A DNA stretch of 64,000 bases from Otatea glauca (lineage: Eukaryota; Streptophyta; Magnoliopsida; Poales; Poaceae), in assembly GCA_036346275.1 (NCBI GenBank), contig CM070721.1, positions 52,787,869 to 52,851,868 on the forward strand. The letters run 5' to 3'. The notes under the pieces were generated by a model. That model saw only the letters and a list, made by a program, of their open reading frames with translations. It searched no databases and was not told where the DNA came from. Numbering within the stretch: the stretch's first letter is position 1; each line of letters opens with the position of its first letter. Position numbers and translations under genes: made by a program. Of this stretch, positions 12,135 through 22,705 are shown piece by piece.

Positions 12135-13183
12135 AATTCGACTTCCTATATAAAAAATGCACATTTTAAGATTAAAATAATGATGGAGTTCACCCTTTAT
12201 CTTGAATCCAAGGAATGTATTTAGAAATAATAAAGTTGCATTAGATATATACCTTTTGGATTTCTATTTTTCTTTTTTCATGAGACTTTGGTATTTTCAT
12301 ATTTTTCATCCAAAAAAGACTAATAAGAGTTAATCTCAATAAAAGAGTTAATCTCATAAAAAGATTTTTCATTAATTAACAATTAAGACTAATAAAAATT
12401 ATGACTATCAAAAGAGTCAGTCTCGATATTAGATTTGTCATTAACATCAAAATTAAATTAATGGAGTTTGAACTTTCACTAAGTCAAATCATACCTTATA
12501 AAAATATATGGAGTGAATAGCTGCTGTAATTAAGCCAAAAAAAACATTTGAATGTGATTATTCAGCCTTAATCATCTTTGATTGATTGACCGCGCTAAAT
12601 TAGCCTGATACAAAAGGAGATATGGACATGGTACAACAAAATAAAGGTGGATCGGCTAGCAGTGACGCGCAATTTCCACATAAAAATACACATACGATTT
12701 CTCATGTCGTGTGCCGTCTGCTTCAAGTGATGGCATATGCTCATATTTTTAGTTACTGTCCCTCCACTTGCTCATACAACGTAGTGCTAAACCATGTCAT
12801 GTTTTGGAAATTTTCAATTAACAGGCCACAACTCATGCGCCTTGATTCCAAACAGACTTTGCTGCCTTGTTCTTGGTTCCCCTCTTTCCTTCCTATTTGA
12901 AGTGAACCAAGCACTGCGGTGGTGGCAATGGATGCTTGCCGGAGAGGTGTTAGTGCGCCACGGTTCAAGCTAAGGTGGTGGTTGATCCCTGTTAGCACCA
13001 GAATTTAGCAATGCATGATCAACTTGTCAAGCTAAGGATAAAAAAAGAAAATTTCTGACTGATATCGGTTCAAAAGGGAAGAGATGAGTTAAAGATAGAA
13101 TTATGACCGGTATTGATTCAAAGATGAAATTTTATCTATACAAAGATCGATATGGATCGTGGTTGACGATGCATTGGAGAAGA
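12135..13183. other. Gene-free AT-rich stretch
   Basis: AT-rich sequence with 'gactaataaaag/gagttaatctc' repeats (12310-12440). ORFs at 12622-12900 (+) and 12753-12998 (-) overlap on opposite strands and resemble nothing recognised. It may include interior remnants of the minus element whose LTR ends at 11650. Confidence 0.35.
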
Positions 13184-13700
13184 ATACAAACGGCCGATGC
13201 ACTATAATACCCCCCTTGCTAAGGCCCTAACCGTAGCCCTGATCGGAGAAATCACAGAAAAATTTCGCAAAAAAAAATCTCGCTGATCGGCGGGGGATGG
13301 GGTGATTCGGATCCGTGGGGTTTGATCTGTACAGGGATTTAGCAATGGCAGCGGGCGGGATGGGATGACGCCGGCCTAGGGTGGACTAGGCAAGGAGTGT
13401 GGACTAGGCAAGGAGTGTGGAAGCGGAAGGGACGAGGAATTAGTTGGCCGGTTTATACAGGGAGCCGAAGGGGCAAACATCGAGGACTACGGTAGTGGGA
13501 GGGAGAATTGTGGCGGTTGTCGGTCTTGGGGATATTGACGGCCATTGGATCGTGGTCTGATGGGTTGGTTTAGACTTGTGTGTAATTAGGAGGATTGGTC
13601 TGAGCCAAGGCGCTTCTACAGTTGCATGGGCTTTCCGTCGTGATAGGTAGTGGGCTGCTTCGTTTCACTTTGTGAGTCATCGGATGGAAGAATTGCTTAG
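13184..13700 (-). promoter_or_regulatory. Duplicate of STRAP-like gene promoter region
   Basis: Closely similar, in the same orientation, to 62905-63172 plus 63804-64000. Shared stretches include the GGGGTTTGATCTGTACAGGG and CGGTTGTCGGTCTTGGGGAT segments and the final GAGTCATCGGATGGAAG. At 62.9 kb this sequence lies just upstream of the STRAP-like start codon. Here no STRAP exon follows on the low-coordinate side, and the TATA box has changed (GTTTATACAGGGAG). It also has an internal tandem duplication of GTGGACTAGGCAAGGAGT (about 13382-13417). It lacks the fold-back MITE present in the other copy. Confidence 0.6.
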
Positions 13701-14145
13701 GAAGAAAAAAAACGGGTCCGTTCACAACATCCATGGTGCTCCCACACTGCAGTAATTACTTACCGCACTTTCACACCACACCAGACACCTATCACTGTAG
13801 TTTCATATTGTAGCAGGTCACATGTGTCGTTTTCTGATACTTCTGTGGTCGATAAGTAAGCTAGATTTACAATTTCGTTCAAATAGAGATCAAAGTTAAA
13901 AAAAAAATAGGCTAAGAAAAAAAAGACCAAAAACTCTTGCTTAGAGGCTAGGAACTTTTCTCTTCGCTAATCGATGTCGTCCTCGTCCCCTTCCGCGGAC
14001 GACCACACAGCGCAGGTTACTCCACCCGGCGAAAAAACAGAGCACTCTGTAGTCTAAACCCTGCATTCCTAGTACTATGATCCATTACGAAGGCAAAACT
14101 ACAAGAAAGCAGAAGTTTGGCTATACGGAGAACTTCCATTCGACA

Positions 14146-14373
14146 TTATAAAGTTATTTCAAGGCGGTAACACTTGGTATGCCGCTGGAGAGCAACTGTA
14201 CGAATGGAAAGGGTTAGCTGGTGCATGAGAATGAGGGCGCCGAGTAACACGAAGATGCGGTCAGAGTCCAGCAGCAGCTGCTGGAGGTGATCGGCCGCGA
14301 GGACACGGCGCCGGCCGTCCATCCCGGCCTGCCTCTTGATGCGTCGGACGCAGCGCATCACCCAATCTGCCAT
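14146..14373 (-). pseudogene. Small membrane-protein gene, C-terminus deleted
   Basis: Copy 1 of a four-copy family in this window; no characterised family was recognised. The minus-strand ORF starts MADWVMRCVRRIKRQAGMDG and continues through the first hydrophobic helix (IFVLLGALILMHQL). It then runs straight into what is 3' flanking DNA in the copy at 43.9 kb (TVALQRHTKCYRLEITL). Comparison with copies 2 and 4 shows that about 60 residues holding the second helix and the YLLGG end have been deleted. Its 3' flank (13740-14145) is collinear with 43355-43740. Element B is inserted 72 bp upstream of the start codon. Confidence 0.65.
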
Positions 14374-14444
14374 TACCTATTATACTTGCTGGTTTGGTGT
14401 TAGAATGAACAGAATACTGTTAGTATATGGTCGTAGCAGAAATC

Positions 14445-14623
14445 TGTTAGACACATAAACATGACACGCACGTATGTGCCAGCCTATGCATATAATCAGG
14501 AAAGCTAGAAATCAGGAGCACCTTCCATCTACTCTTGCATGCATGTAATCACGTATGTGCCAGCCTATGCCATATGGCGTATGGAAAGGCATTGCGTGAT
14601 TGAGCCAAATACACACGCTTTCA
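14445..14623 (+). repeat. 5' LTR of element B
   Basis: 179-bp LTR from TGTTAGACACATAAAC to CACACGCTTTCA. It is about 110 bp shorter than the 3' LTR because it lacks a second copy of a unit of about 90 bp and the GTAATGTGTAGCTTTCTTG stretch. The PBS follows at 14624 (TGGTATCAG, then diverging from the usual TGGTATCAGAGC). Confidence 0.9.
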
Positions 14624-14684
14624 TGGTATCAGCCAATCGCATCCTGCGATTCCACCGCTTTTGCCCCTTCCACCCGTAGGTGCC

Positions 14685-15670
14685 ATGGCCGGCAGTGACG
14701 ACGAACGCAAACGCCGCGCGGCTAAAGAGCAGGCCCAGCGCAACGCGGATGAGTGCACCCGCTGCGAAGCCGCCGAGGCCGTCGAGCGCGCCCGTCTGCT
14801 CGCCCTCGCCAACACGTGTGCCACTCTACACGCCCAAGCCGTCGCTGTACAATCGATCAAGGCACTGGTTCCCATTGTCCTTGATGTCAACTCTGACAAC
14901 TACAGCAAATGGTCCAACCTCATCCTCAACACCCTCGGCAAGTATGCCCTGGACGACCACGTGCTCTCCGACGACGGCCGGCCCAAGGATGAAGACTGGA
15001 TACGGCTCGACTTCACCGTAAGTCATGGCTCTATGGCACAATTTCTCCGGACCTCTACGAGCTCGTCATGAACCGCACGTCCACCGCACGTTCCGTGTGG
15101 TTCGGCCTCGAGCAACAATTCCTTGGCAACAAGTAATCTCGAGCCCTCTATCTCGACGCCGCGTTCCGCAACTTCGTCCAAGGCGACATGTCCGTCTCGG
15201 ACTATTGTCGCAAGTTGAAGGGCATGGCCGACGCCCTCGGCGACCTCGGCGAACCCGTCCTTGATCGCATCCTGGTCCTCAACGTCCTTCGCGGCCTCAA
15301 CGATAAATTCGCGTACATGGTGCCGCTCCTCAAGCGCCAGCGACCTTTTTCGTCCTTCATTCAGGTGCGTGCTGACCTTTTGTTGGAGGAGATCACCATG
15401 GCAAACAGGTCCTCCTCCTCGACCGTCGCCTCTGCCTTCGTCGCTGGGACACACTCCGGCGCGTCTTCTGTCTCGTCCGGCAGCTCTAGTTCTGCTCCTC
15501 ACGGTCTGGCAGCCGGATCCTCCGGCGCGGGATCCCATCGCAATCGTCGAAACCGCCGCCGCAACGACGGATCCTCTTCCCAAGCCGGTGGCAACACGAG
15601 CTGGCCCACCATCTACAACCCCTGGACCGGCTCATTTCAGGTTCGGGTCGGCCTGTCTCAGCCCCGCTAG
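14685..15670 (+). pseudogene. gag: Element B gag (frameshifted)
   Basis: Copia gag. The ATG at 14685 starts MAGSDDERKRRAAKEQAQRN, an acidic/basic helical N-terminus, followed by the UBN2/gag-type core (NYSKWSNLILNTLGKYALDD). The frame breaks near 15020, where GTAAGTCATGG replaces the expected reading. It resumes at 15188 with MSVSDYCRKLKGMADALGDL through LLLEEITMANR, and a stop also lies at about 15135. The C-terminus has an arginine-rich run (HRNRRNRRRNDGS) and no visible CCHC zinc knuckle, so RNA binding would rely on the basic patch. Confidence 0.75.
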
Positions 15671-15744
15671 GCGTCCGGCCACAACTCCAGAACAGCGTCG
15701 CAGCATCAGGCCGCGGTCCACAGCAGGCCGGTCCACCGCAAGGC

Positions 15745-16665
15745 ATGGTCGCCGGTGCCTTGCCCGCTGGTTTCACGCCAGGCTACGTGGGCCTCCCACC
15801 ACCCGGCCTGGTTGGTGGCTTCATCCCTAGTGGCTTGCCCGCCGGCTTCACCCCAGGCCACGTGGGCTTCCCACTTGTACCTGGCACGCCGGGTGCTCTG
15901 CCAGCACCCCTTTACGGTGGCTGGGACCAACAACAGTTGGCCAATTCATTCGACACGATGACACTGACTCCGCTCGCCAGCACTGACTGGTATTTTGACT
16001 CCGGTGCAACATCCCACATGAGCTCGGACACCGGTAACCTTTCTGTGTCACACCCTCCCTTCCCCTCCACTCCCTCTAATATAATTGTCGGAAATGGATC
16101 TTTACTTCCTGTCACGTCCGTCGGTGCCACTACTTTTCCTGCTGCCAGTCCTCTTCACCTTCGTCATGTTCTAGTTTCCCCTCACATCATTAAAAACTTG
16201 ATATCAGTTCGTCAATTTAATCTTGACAATAATTGTTCCGTTGAGTTTGATCCATTTGGTGTTTCTGTGAAGGATCTCAACTCTAAGAACGTGATCGTCA
16301 GGTGCAATAGTTCCGGGCAGCTCTATCCTATTCGACCGGTGGTGTCTCCTCCCCATGCCCTCACAGCATGCGCCACATCCTGCGTCATCTGGAACCGTCA
16401 TCTCGGACATCTAGATCGTGAGGCTTTTTCAAAACTAGCTATTCCTTGTAATAAGAGTGAGCTTGAGCCTTTATGTCATGCATGTCAACTCGGTCGTCAT
16501 ACACGTTTGCCTTTTTCTAGCTCCTTCTCTCGAGCCACGCATATTTTTGATTTAATACATTGTGACCTCTGGACTTCTCCTGTTTCTAGTATCTTTGGTT
16601 ACAAATATTATCTTGTCATTTTAGATGACTGCTCACATTTTTATGGACTTTTCCCTTGCGACTAA
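15745..16665 (+). pseudogene. Element B protease and integrase N-terminus
   Basis: A 306-residue open frame. After a proline/glycine-rich linker with two near-repeats (PAGFTPGYVGLPPPG and PAGFTPGHVGFPLVPG) comes the protease active site in WYFDSGATSHMSSDTG. The GAG-pre-integrase zinc domain follows (WNRHLGHLD, then CHACQLGRH), then the first integrase aspartate (LIHCDLWTSP) and the DDCSHF segment. It ends in frame disruption at FPCD. The next block overlaps it at 16656 in another frame. Confidence 0.8.
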
Positions 16666-18896
16666 AATCTGATACCTTCCCCACTTTGTCAAATTTTTTC
16701 GCTTACGTTTCCACTCAGTTTGGGCTTCACATTAAGAGCATCCAATGTGATAATGGTCGTGAATTTGATAACTCCAGCTCCTGGACTTTTTTTCTTCAGC
16801 ATGGTGTAGTCCTTCGCATGTCATGCCCCTACACCTCCCCCCAAAACGGTAGAGCCGTGCGCCTCATTCGATCGACCAACAACATTATCCGCTCTTTACT
16901 AATTCAAGCCTCTCTCCCACCCTCCTATTGGGTAGAAGCCTTGCACACCGCCACACACCTCCTGAATCGCCACCCCACAAAGACCCTAAATTTTTCCACC
17001 CCTTTCTTTGCACTTTATGGTGTTCCACCATCATACTCCCACCTCCGTGTCTTCGGGTGCAAGTGCTACCCCAACCTCTCTGCCACTGTCCCCAACAAGC
17101 TCTCCCCTCGCTCGACCCTCTGTGTCTTCCTTGGATACCCCTCGAATCACAAAGGCTATCGTTGCCTTGATCTGTCCTCTAATCGAGTCATCATCTCCCG
17201 ACACGTCACCTTTGACGAGTCCTCCTTTCCCTTCGCTGAGTTGATCACCCCTCCTCCTTCATCTAACTTTGACTTCCTAACAGCGTTCGACATAGCTCCA
17301 CCCACCCTATTGGTTCTCATTTACCTGCAGGTTCTCCATCTGACGCCGGCACTGCTGCCCGCACGTCGTGCCCCGAAGTGCCCTGTACTACACAGGACCT
17401 CGCTGCCCCTATCGGCACATTGCCACAGGCTGCTGCCAGCCGAGTCCACGCACAGTACATGGCCCCGGCACCATCCAGTCCCACTGCACCTGTTGGCCTT
17501 GTGCCACAGGTCGTTGCCAGTGTGGCTCCAGGCGCCCATGCAGAACCGGCGGCTCCCAGCCAGGCGCGTTTGGCTCCTCGCTCCGCTTGTGCACCGCAGG
17601 TGGAACCACCGCCAGACCGCGCCCTGCCGCCCAAAGACTGCAGGCTGTTGCGGCCGAGGCTTCATGCGCTTCCTCGTCTCGACCCGGCCAGCGCGTGTCG
17701 ATCACCGGCTCGCTAGTCCGATCCGGAGAGCATCGCGGCAAGTGCAAGGCACTATGGCCACCGTAGCTCCAGTTGACGCTGTCCCGATTACACCCGTACA
17801 TAACAACCATTCCATGGTCACACGTGGTAAAGCCGGGCTTCATCAACTGCGCCAGTTCCTCAACTTGCATACAGCTTCTCTGTCTCTAGTGCCCAAGACT
17901 TATCGCAGTGCTCTAGTAGATCCGAATTGGCGCGATGCAATGACAAACAAATTCACTGCTCTTCAGGAAAATCATACATGGGACCTCGTACCCCGACCTT
18001 TCGGTGCCAATATTGTTACAGACAAATGGGTTTATCATCACAAGTTTCTTCCCAATGGTGATCTTGATCGCTATAAGGCTCGTTGGGTTCTCCGCGGATT
18101 CACTCAATGTCCTGGAATTGATTTTGATGAAACCTTCAGCCCTGTCGTCAAGCCTGCCACCATCCGGACGGTACTCACTGTTGCTCTCTCACATGGTTGG
18201 CCTATTCATCAGCTTGATGTAAAGAATGCGTTTCTGCATGGCACCCTCACAGAAACAGTTTACTGCATTCAACCATCTGGCTTTGTGGATCCTTCTAAAC
18301 CTAATCATGTCTGTCGGCTTAACAAGTCACTATATGGTCTCAAACAGGCGCCTCGGGCATGGTACAGTTGCTTTGCTATGTTCTTCCTCTCCATTGGGTT
18401 CACTGGTGCTAAGTCTGATTCGTCGCTCTTTATTTCTCGCCGAGGAGATGACACCATATTCTTACTGCTCTATGTTGACGACATGATACTGATTGCATCC
18501 TCTGAGACTCTACTTCGACAGACCATTGGTGCCCTGCAGCATGAATTCTCAATGAAGGATCTTGGTCCTCTTCATTACTTTTTGGGTGTCTCAGTCAGTC
18601 AACGCAATGGTGGTCTGTTCCTATCTCAGAGGCAGTATATTCTGGACATTCTTGCTCGGGCCAACATGAGTGACTGCAAGCCATGCTCCACACCGGTTGA
18701 CACCAGTGCCAAGCTGCCCTCCGCCAATGGCGTCCTGGTTGCTGATCCTACTCATTATAGGGGTCTCGCAGGTGCTCTGCAGTATCTCACATTCACCAGG
18801 CCTGATATTGCATATGCTGTCCAGCAGTCTGTCTCCACATGCATGATCCTCGCGAGCCCCATCTTGCTTCAGTCAAGCGGATCCTCAGGTACTTGA
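16656..18896 (+). pseudogene. Element B integrase core and reverse transcriptase
   Basis: A 746-residue open frame, the longest in the window. Residues 1-200 are the rest of the integrase. The middle catalytic aspartate is present (SIQCDNGREF), but the position of the third acid reads QNGRAVRLIRS, with valine 68 (GTG at 16857-16859) where the family has glutamate. From about residue 420 it is RT: WRDAMTNKFTALQENHTWDL, GFTQCPGIDFDETFSPVV, LDVKNAFLHGTL, and catalytic YVDDMILIAS. It ends out of frame at the SVSTCMILAS stretch. The glutamate change alone should abolish strand transfer, although RT looks intact. Confidence 0.88.
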
Positions 18897-19401
18897 AGGG
18901 CACACTTGACTTTGGTCTACAGCTTCGTCGCACGTCTGTTTCCGACTTAGTCGCTTACTCTGACGCTGATTGAGCTGGTTGTCCTGACACCTGCCGCTCC
19001 ACATCCGGCTACGCCGTGTTTCTTGGTGATAACCTCATTTACTGGTCCTCGAAGCGCCAGTATACAGTCTCTCGTTCCAGTGCCGAGGTGAGTACCGAGC
19101 GGTGGCTAATGCTGTAGCTGAAGCGCTTCATGAGCTTCATCACCCTCTTCAGTGGGCCACGGTCGTCTACTGCGACAATGTCAGTGCAGTCTATCTCTCC
19201 ACTAATCCGGTTCAGCATCAGCGAACCAAACACATTGAGATCGATTTGCACTTCATCCGTGACCGCGTCGCTACTGGAGCCGTGCGTGTTCTTTATGTCC
19301 CGACGGCATCTCAGTATGTGGACATCTTCACCAAGGGGTTGCCATCTTCATTGTTCATGGAGTTTCGGTCCAGCCTGAACGTTCACTCTGCTCCCGCTCC
19401 T
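18897..19401 (+). pseudogene. Element B RNase H
   Basis: RNase H region in several frames. The DNA at 18950-19090 encodes the SDADWAG-like and SSKRQYTVSRSSAE-like segments, with a stop at the expected tryptophan. The frame 19102-19419 reads MANAVAEALHELHHPLQWA and then YCDNVSAVYLSTNPVQHQRT. It ends VDIFTKGLP, the usual end of copia pol. The PPT (GCGAGGGAG) follows at 19405-19413. Confidence 0.78.
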
Positions 19402-19413
19402 ACTGCGAGGGAG

Positions 19414-19702
19414 TGTTAGACACATAAACATGACACGCACGTATGTGCCAGCCTATGCATGTAATCAGGAAAGCTAGAAATCAGGAGCACCTTCCATCTA
19501 CTCTTGCATGCATGTAATCACGTATGTGCCAGCCTATGCATGTAATCAGGAAAGCTAGAAATCAGGAGCACCTTCCATCTACTCTTGCATGCATGTAATC
19601 ACGTAATGTGTAGCTTTCTTGTTATTCATCCTGTAACCTATTTATGTGCCATATGGCGTATGGAAAGGCATTGCGTGATTGAGCCAAAAACACACGCTTT
19701 CA
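19414..19702 (+). repeat. 3' LTR of element B
   Basis: 289-bp LTR with the same ends as 14445-14623. It contains two tandem copies of a unit of about 92 bp (GTATGTGCCAGCCTATGCAT through CTTGCATGCATGTAATCAC), plus a segment with CCTGTAACCTATTTATGTGCC that is missing from the 5' LTR. Confidence 0.9.
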
Positions 19703-19707
19703 AAATC

Positions 19708-20860
19708 AGATCTTAGTCATTGATTGTTCAGGGTATTATGGACTTTTCATTGTATATATTTATGTTTTGGAAGGGTACGAGCGTCTTTTCTCATTATCCT
19801 CCTCTCAACTCCGTAGTTCCCTTCGACGCCGACACCCTACCTCTAATTCGTGCGTCGCCACTCGAATTTGTGGCGGTGCCTAAGTGGACGCCAACGCCGC
19901 CGATGCATAGTCACAAAAATCCGGCTCCTCCTGCAGTCGTGTGCCACGCAGATCCAGTGCCTGCTCCTCGTCCAGCCGCGTCCCCACGTTGATCCGTTGC
20001 CTCTTCCTCCCTAGGCCACATCCCCATGCAAGCGTCCCCTCCACCTCCTGCTGCTTCCTTGAGTAGATCCCCCCTCCGGCGGCTTATTCGTGCTAATCTG
20101 CGGTGCTACCTCCACGTCCAACCGAAGTTCGACTACCAAACTCCACACCACAACTTCCACCACCAGATCTACCAATGTCACCTATCCTCCCATGGACAAG
20201 GAGAGCCAATCCTATTGTGCAGCCTCTGCTTTCACCTCTGGGCCTCTATCTCCCTGTAAGCGCTCTCTCTCTCTCTCTTCAGTATTTTGTTGTCGTTGAG
20301 CACCAATAAAGATTTGCTCTTCGTACTTGCAACTTATCTGGATTTGGAGCAAAATAAGCTTCAGATTACTTGCTCACCATGTTTTGTTAAAATGCTTACA
20401 GAGAGTTTGCTTGCAACGACTTTCCTTTTCATTGTAGCAATTTTTTGAGAAAATTTACCACTGGAACCTAGCATAAATATATAATCGATTTAGTGTTTGA
20501 ACATATTTTATTTAACGACAGAGCACATGTAGAGTTCTGAAGCTTAGTAGAAAGAAATGTTGCTTCAGCTATTTGAACTTTACTATACTCACTTGTTGGT
20601 TACTGCTGCTTCTTATAAATTGAGACCAACTTGTTTTCCTCCTTGTGTGGAATGCAACATAGTACTGTGTAAAAATCTCTACTATCATGGAGCGAGATCG
20701 TCCTCATCTTATAAAAATTGTTTATGCTTCCATCATTTTCTTTTCAAACATCATATTAAAACAACTAAGATGTTTCACCTACTGTAGCCTTAGAATTACA
20801 ATGGTGACAAGTACTACTACCATTTACTGATAGAAAAACAAACTTGATAACCAAATTTTG
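19708..20860. other. Unassigned stretch with short plus ORFs
   Basis: GC-rich, proline-coding sequence (ORFs at 19720-19992 and 20026-20259) is followed by (CT)n at 20265-20278, an AATAAAG at 20306 and AT-rich DNA. It may be the promoter side of the small-gene copy at 14.2 kb displaced by element B, or an old element remnant. No protein family was recognised, and the ORFs are too short to call. Confidence 0.3.
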
Positions 20861-21155
20861 CATGCTAAATTTTCAAAAAGCAAAGTGGACACGAATGCTG
20901 AAGAACTGGCGCTCTTGGCAGACGTGGCGGGAAGGAGGGAATTGCTGATCCTGAGCCTTCTGGTTTGATTGTCACTTGCGGCCGACCACACGGGAGCTCT
21001 ACCGAGATAAAAAAGAGAGTACTCTGTAGTATATCTCTGAAGTCCTATTACGGATTTATAATCCATTTCCAAGGTCAAAAACTGCAATCAAGCAACAGTT
21101 TGGCAACAATAAGCACTCGGATTGTTTCAATAACGCTAACCAGAGAAGTTTAGTA

Positions 21156-21350
21156 TTTTTTTTTCGATTAAGGAGATAACACTGTACATAACTGTCCTGT
21201 CTTCTGGCGGAGACAGACAATCCAAGTTCTTCTCCTCCAGATTATTACATACATGTTAAATACAGAGCTCTAACCCATTGCACAGTACGCGGCCTGGCCA
21301 CAAGGGCATCATCTCTCATAACGGCGTCACCCAGCCTTGAGGGACAATAT
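21156..21350 (-). mobile_element. Possible LINE 3' tail fragment
   Basis: On the minus strand the sequence ends ...ATCTCCTTAATCGAAAAAAAAA, a layout like the 3' ends of grass non-LTR elements (compare 42642-42855). It lies just 3' of the intact small gene. The 5' limit is uncertain and no coding sequence remains. Confidence 0.35.
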
Positions 21351-21370
21351 GATTATATGGACACGGACCA

Positions 21371-21700
21371 TCACGGATGAAAGAGACCGCCAAGCAAGTA
21401 GTTGTGGAGAGCCCTCCCGACGGCGGCGGCGACGGTCGCGAGTCTGGGGAACTGCAGCGCGACCACTGACAGCATCCCGAAGGCCGCGCCGAGCAGCCAG
21501 AGGATGGATGCGATGAAGACGAGCTCAGCGTTGCTGAGCGAGGACGCGCTTGTGGTGGCCAGCTTGTGCACGAGAATGAGGGTACCGGTAAGCATGAAGA
21601 TGCCAGCAGAGTCGAGGAGCAGCCGCCGGAGGCCAGGGTGACCGATCGCCTCGCCCTGTCCGATGAGACGGTGGAAGCATCGCATCACTAGCGCTGCCAT
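21371..21700 (-). CDS. Small two-helix membrane protein (intact copy)
   Basis: A 109-residue ORF beginning MAALVMRCFHRLIGQGEAIG; no characterised family was recognised. It has two predicted membrane helices: IFMLTGTLILVHKL (about residues 34-47) and VFIASILWLLGAAFGMLSVV (about 62-81). A basic/amphipathic C-terminus ends in YLLGGLFHP. The start is supported by alignment with the N-termini of the copies at 14.4 kb (MADWVMRC) and 35.3 kb (MADRVMRY). A TATA box lies about 70 bp upstream. This is the only full-length member in the window; the same gene recurs at 14.2, 35.3 and 44.1 kb, always on the minus strand. Short, GC-rich, single-exon. Function unknown. Confidence 0.75.
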   Translation of the reverse strand: MAALVMRCFHRLIGQGEAIGHPGLRRLLLDSAGIFMLTGTLILVHKLATTSASSLSNAELVFIASILWLLGAAFGMLSVVALQFPRLATVAAAVGRALHNYLLGGLFHP

Positions 21701-21765
21701 TGGATTTGTATTACCCTACTTTGCTATCTGCTGTGGTAGTTCAAGGGGTCGGAGTTCCCCTGAAG

Positions 21766-21778
21766 CCTTCTTTATAAT
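21766..21778 (-). promoter_or_regulatory. TATA box of the 21.4-kb membrane-protein gene
   Basis: The minus strand reads ACTATTATAAAGAAGG about 70 bp upstream of the ATG at 21700, a suitable distance for a short 5' UTR. Confidence 0.55.
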
Positions 21779-22149
21779 AGTCTCGGTCATTAGGGGACAA
21801 TGCTCGCATGGCGAATGGCGATAGGCCACAAGGATGGGCCTCCTTGTCAACGTTCTCATGGCGATGGCCGACAGGGCGACAGGCCACCCCCAGCCTCATT
21901 AACTGAAAGATACACAGTGGGAGAAAGCAAAAAGGCCGAGGTTAGTTAGATTCCTTCTGGAGGCGGGCCGTGGCGGGTTTGTGCCTTGTGTCCAAGTTGG
22001 GTCACTTTCCGGGTTTGTGCCCTGGTGCCTTCCCGGGTTTGTGCCCTTGTGTGACGACGCTGCAGCCTGATCTATTTGACGTTCACGTTGGCCACCGCAG
22101 CAGCCTGATCTATTTGACGTACATGTTATGTTGGCCACTATCTTTTTAA

Positions 22150-22482
22150 ATGTTTACTTATTTATTCTTATTTTATGAATTATATGTAAAAAATTAATCA
22201 GACGATTCCCTTTTCGAACGAAGGAAGGAGTTTTGGAGAAAATCTAACATGAGGTTCCAGCTCATATAATGTTTTCTTTGTCTCTCTCTCTCACCAAAAT
22301 CATGTACTCTTTTTATTGTGAAGCATCCAAAAGACATAAGTGAACAAGTCCTGGGTTTTTAAATTCTAGAGAATTCAGCTGGACATGCCACACAAATTCT
22401 TGTGTTTGTTTTATTCTGCATTCCAAAGATGTCCTTGAAAATTACACTCAAAAATATGGTGCAAATGAGCAGGGACTGCAGG
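22150..22482. repeat. Duplicated block A, copy 1
   Basis: About 330 bp, closely similar in the same orientation to 33822-34137. Shared stretches include GAAGCATCCAAAAGACATAA, AATTCTAGAGAATTCA and ATGCCACACAAATTCTTGTG. No coding frame was recognised. It is part of an A-B / B'-A' arrangement split by element C. Confidence 0.7.
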
Positions 22483-22579
22483 GTCGTGCCCCTCCCCCCT
22501 TTTTTTCTTTCCGCACCGTCGTGCCTTCTTTGATGAGTTGATCCACTACAGCACACGGAGCTGAAGTGGGATGTACAGT

Positions 22580-22648
22580 AGTCCGACGTGTAACAAGGAG
22601 TTGTGTCCGGATTCCCTTTCCTTTAGATGGAGTGTAACGAATCCAATT
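22580..22648. repeat. Duplicated block B, copy 1
   Basis: About 70 bp (CCGACGTG..., then TCCGGATTCC and GTAACGAATCCAAT) matching 33706-33781. Lies 53 bp left of the element C insertion site. Confidence 0.55.
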
Positions 22649-22705
22649 AACAAGGAGTTGTGTCTGCCGTTTGCATCATCCCACTGAACTCGACTTGTTC
22701 CTTAG

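Larger units (their letters stand above)
14440..19707 (+). mobile_element. Copia element B with 5-bp TSD
   Basis: Complete Ty1/copia element, 14445-19702 (5258 bp), flanked by AAATC at 14440-14444 and 19703-19707. Order: 5' LTR, PBS, gag, protease, integrase, RT, RNase H, PPT, 3' LTR. RT sequence (LDVKNAFLHGTL, YGLKQAPRAWY) and the short LTRs suggest the Ale/Hopscotch-like lineage, by recall only. Coding capacity is mostly open in long blocks, but there are frameshifts in gag, between integrase halves and before RNase H, plus a lost catalytic residue in integrase. It landed between a small membrane-protein pseudogene and its upstream region. Confidence 0.93.

Noticed and set aside
12622..12998. 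Opposed ORFs of 92 and 81 codons
   Set aside because: They overlap antisense in AT-rich DNA, with no family resemblance and no promoter seen.
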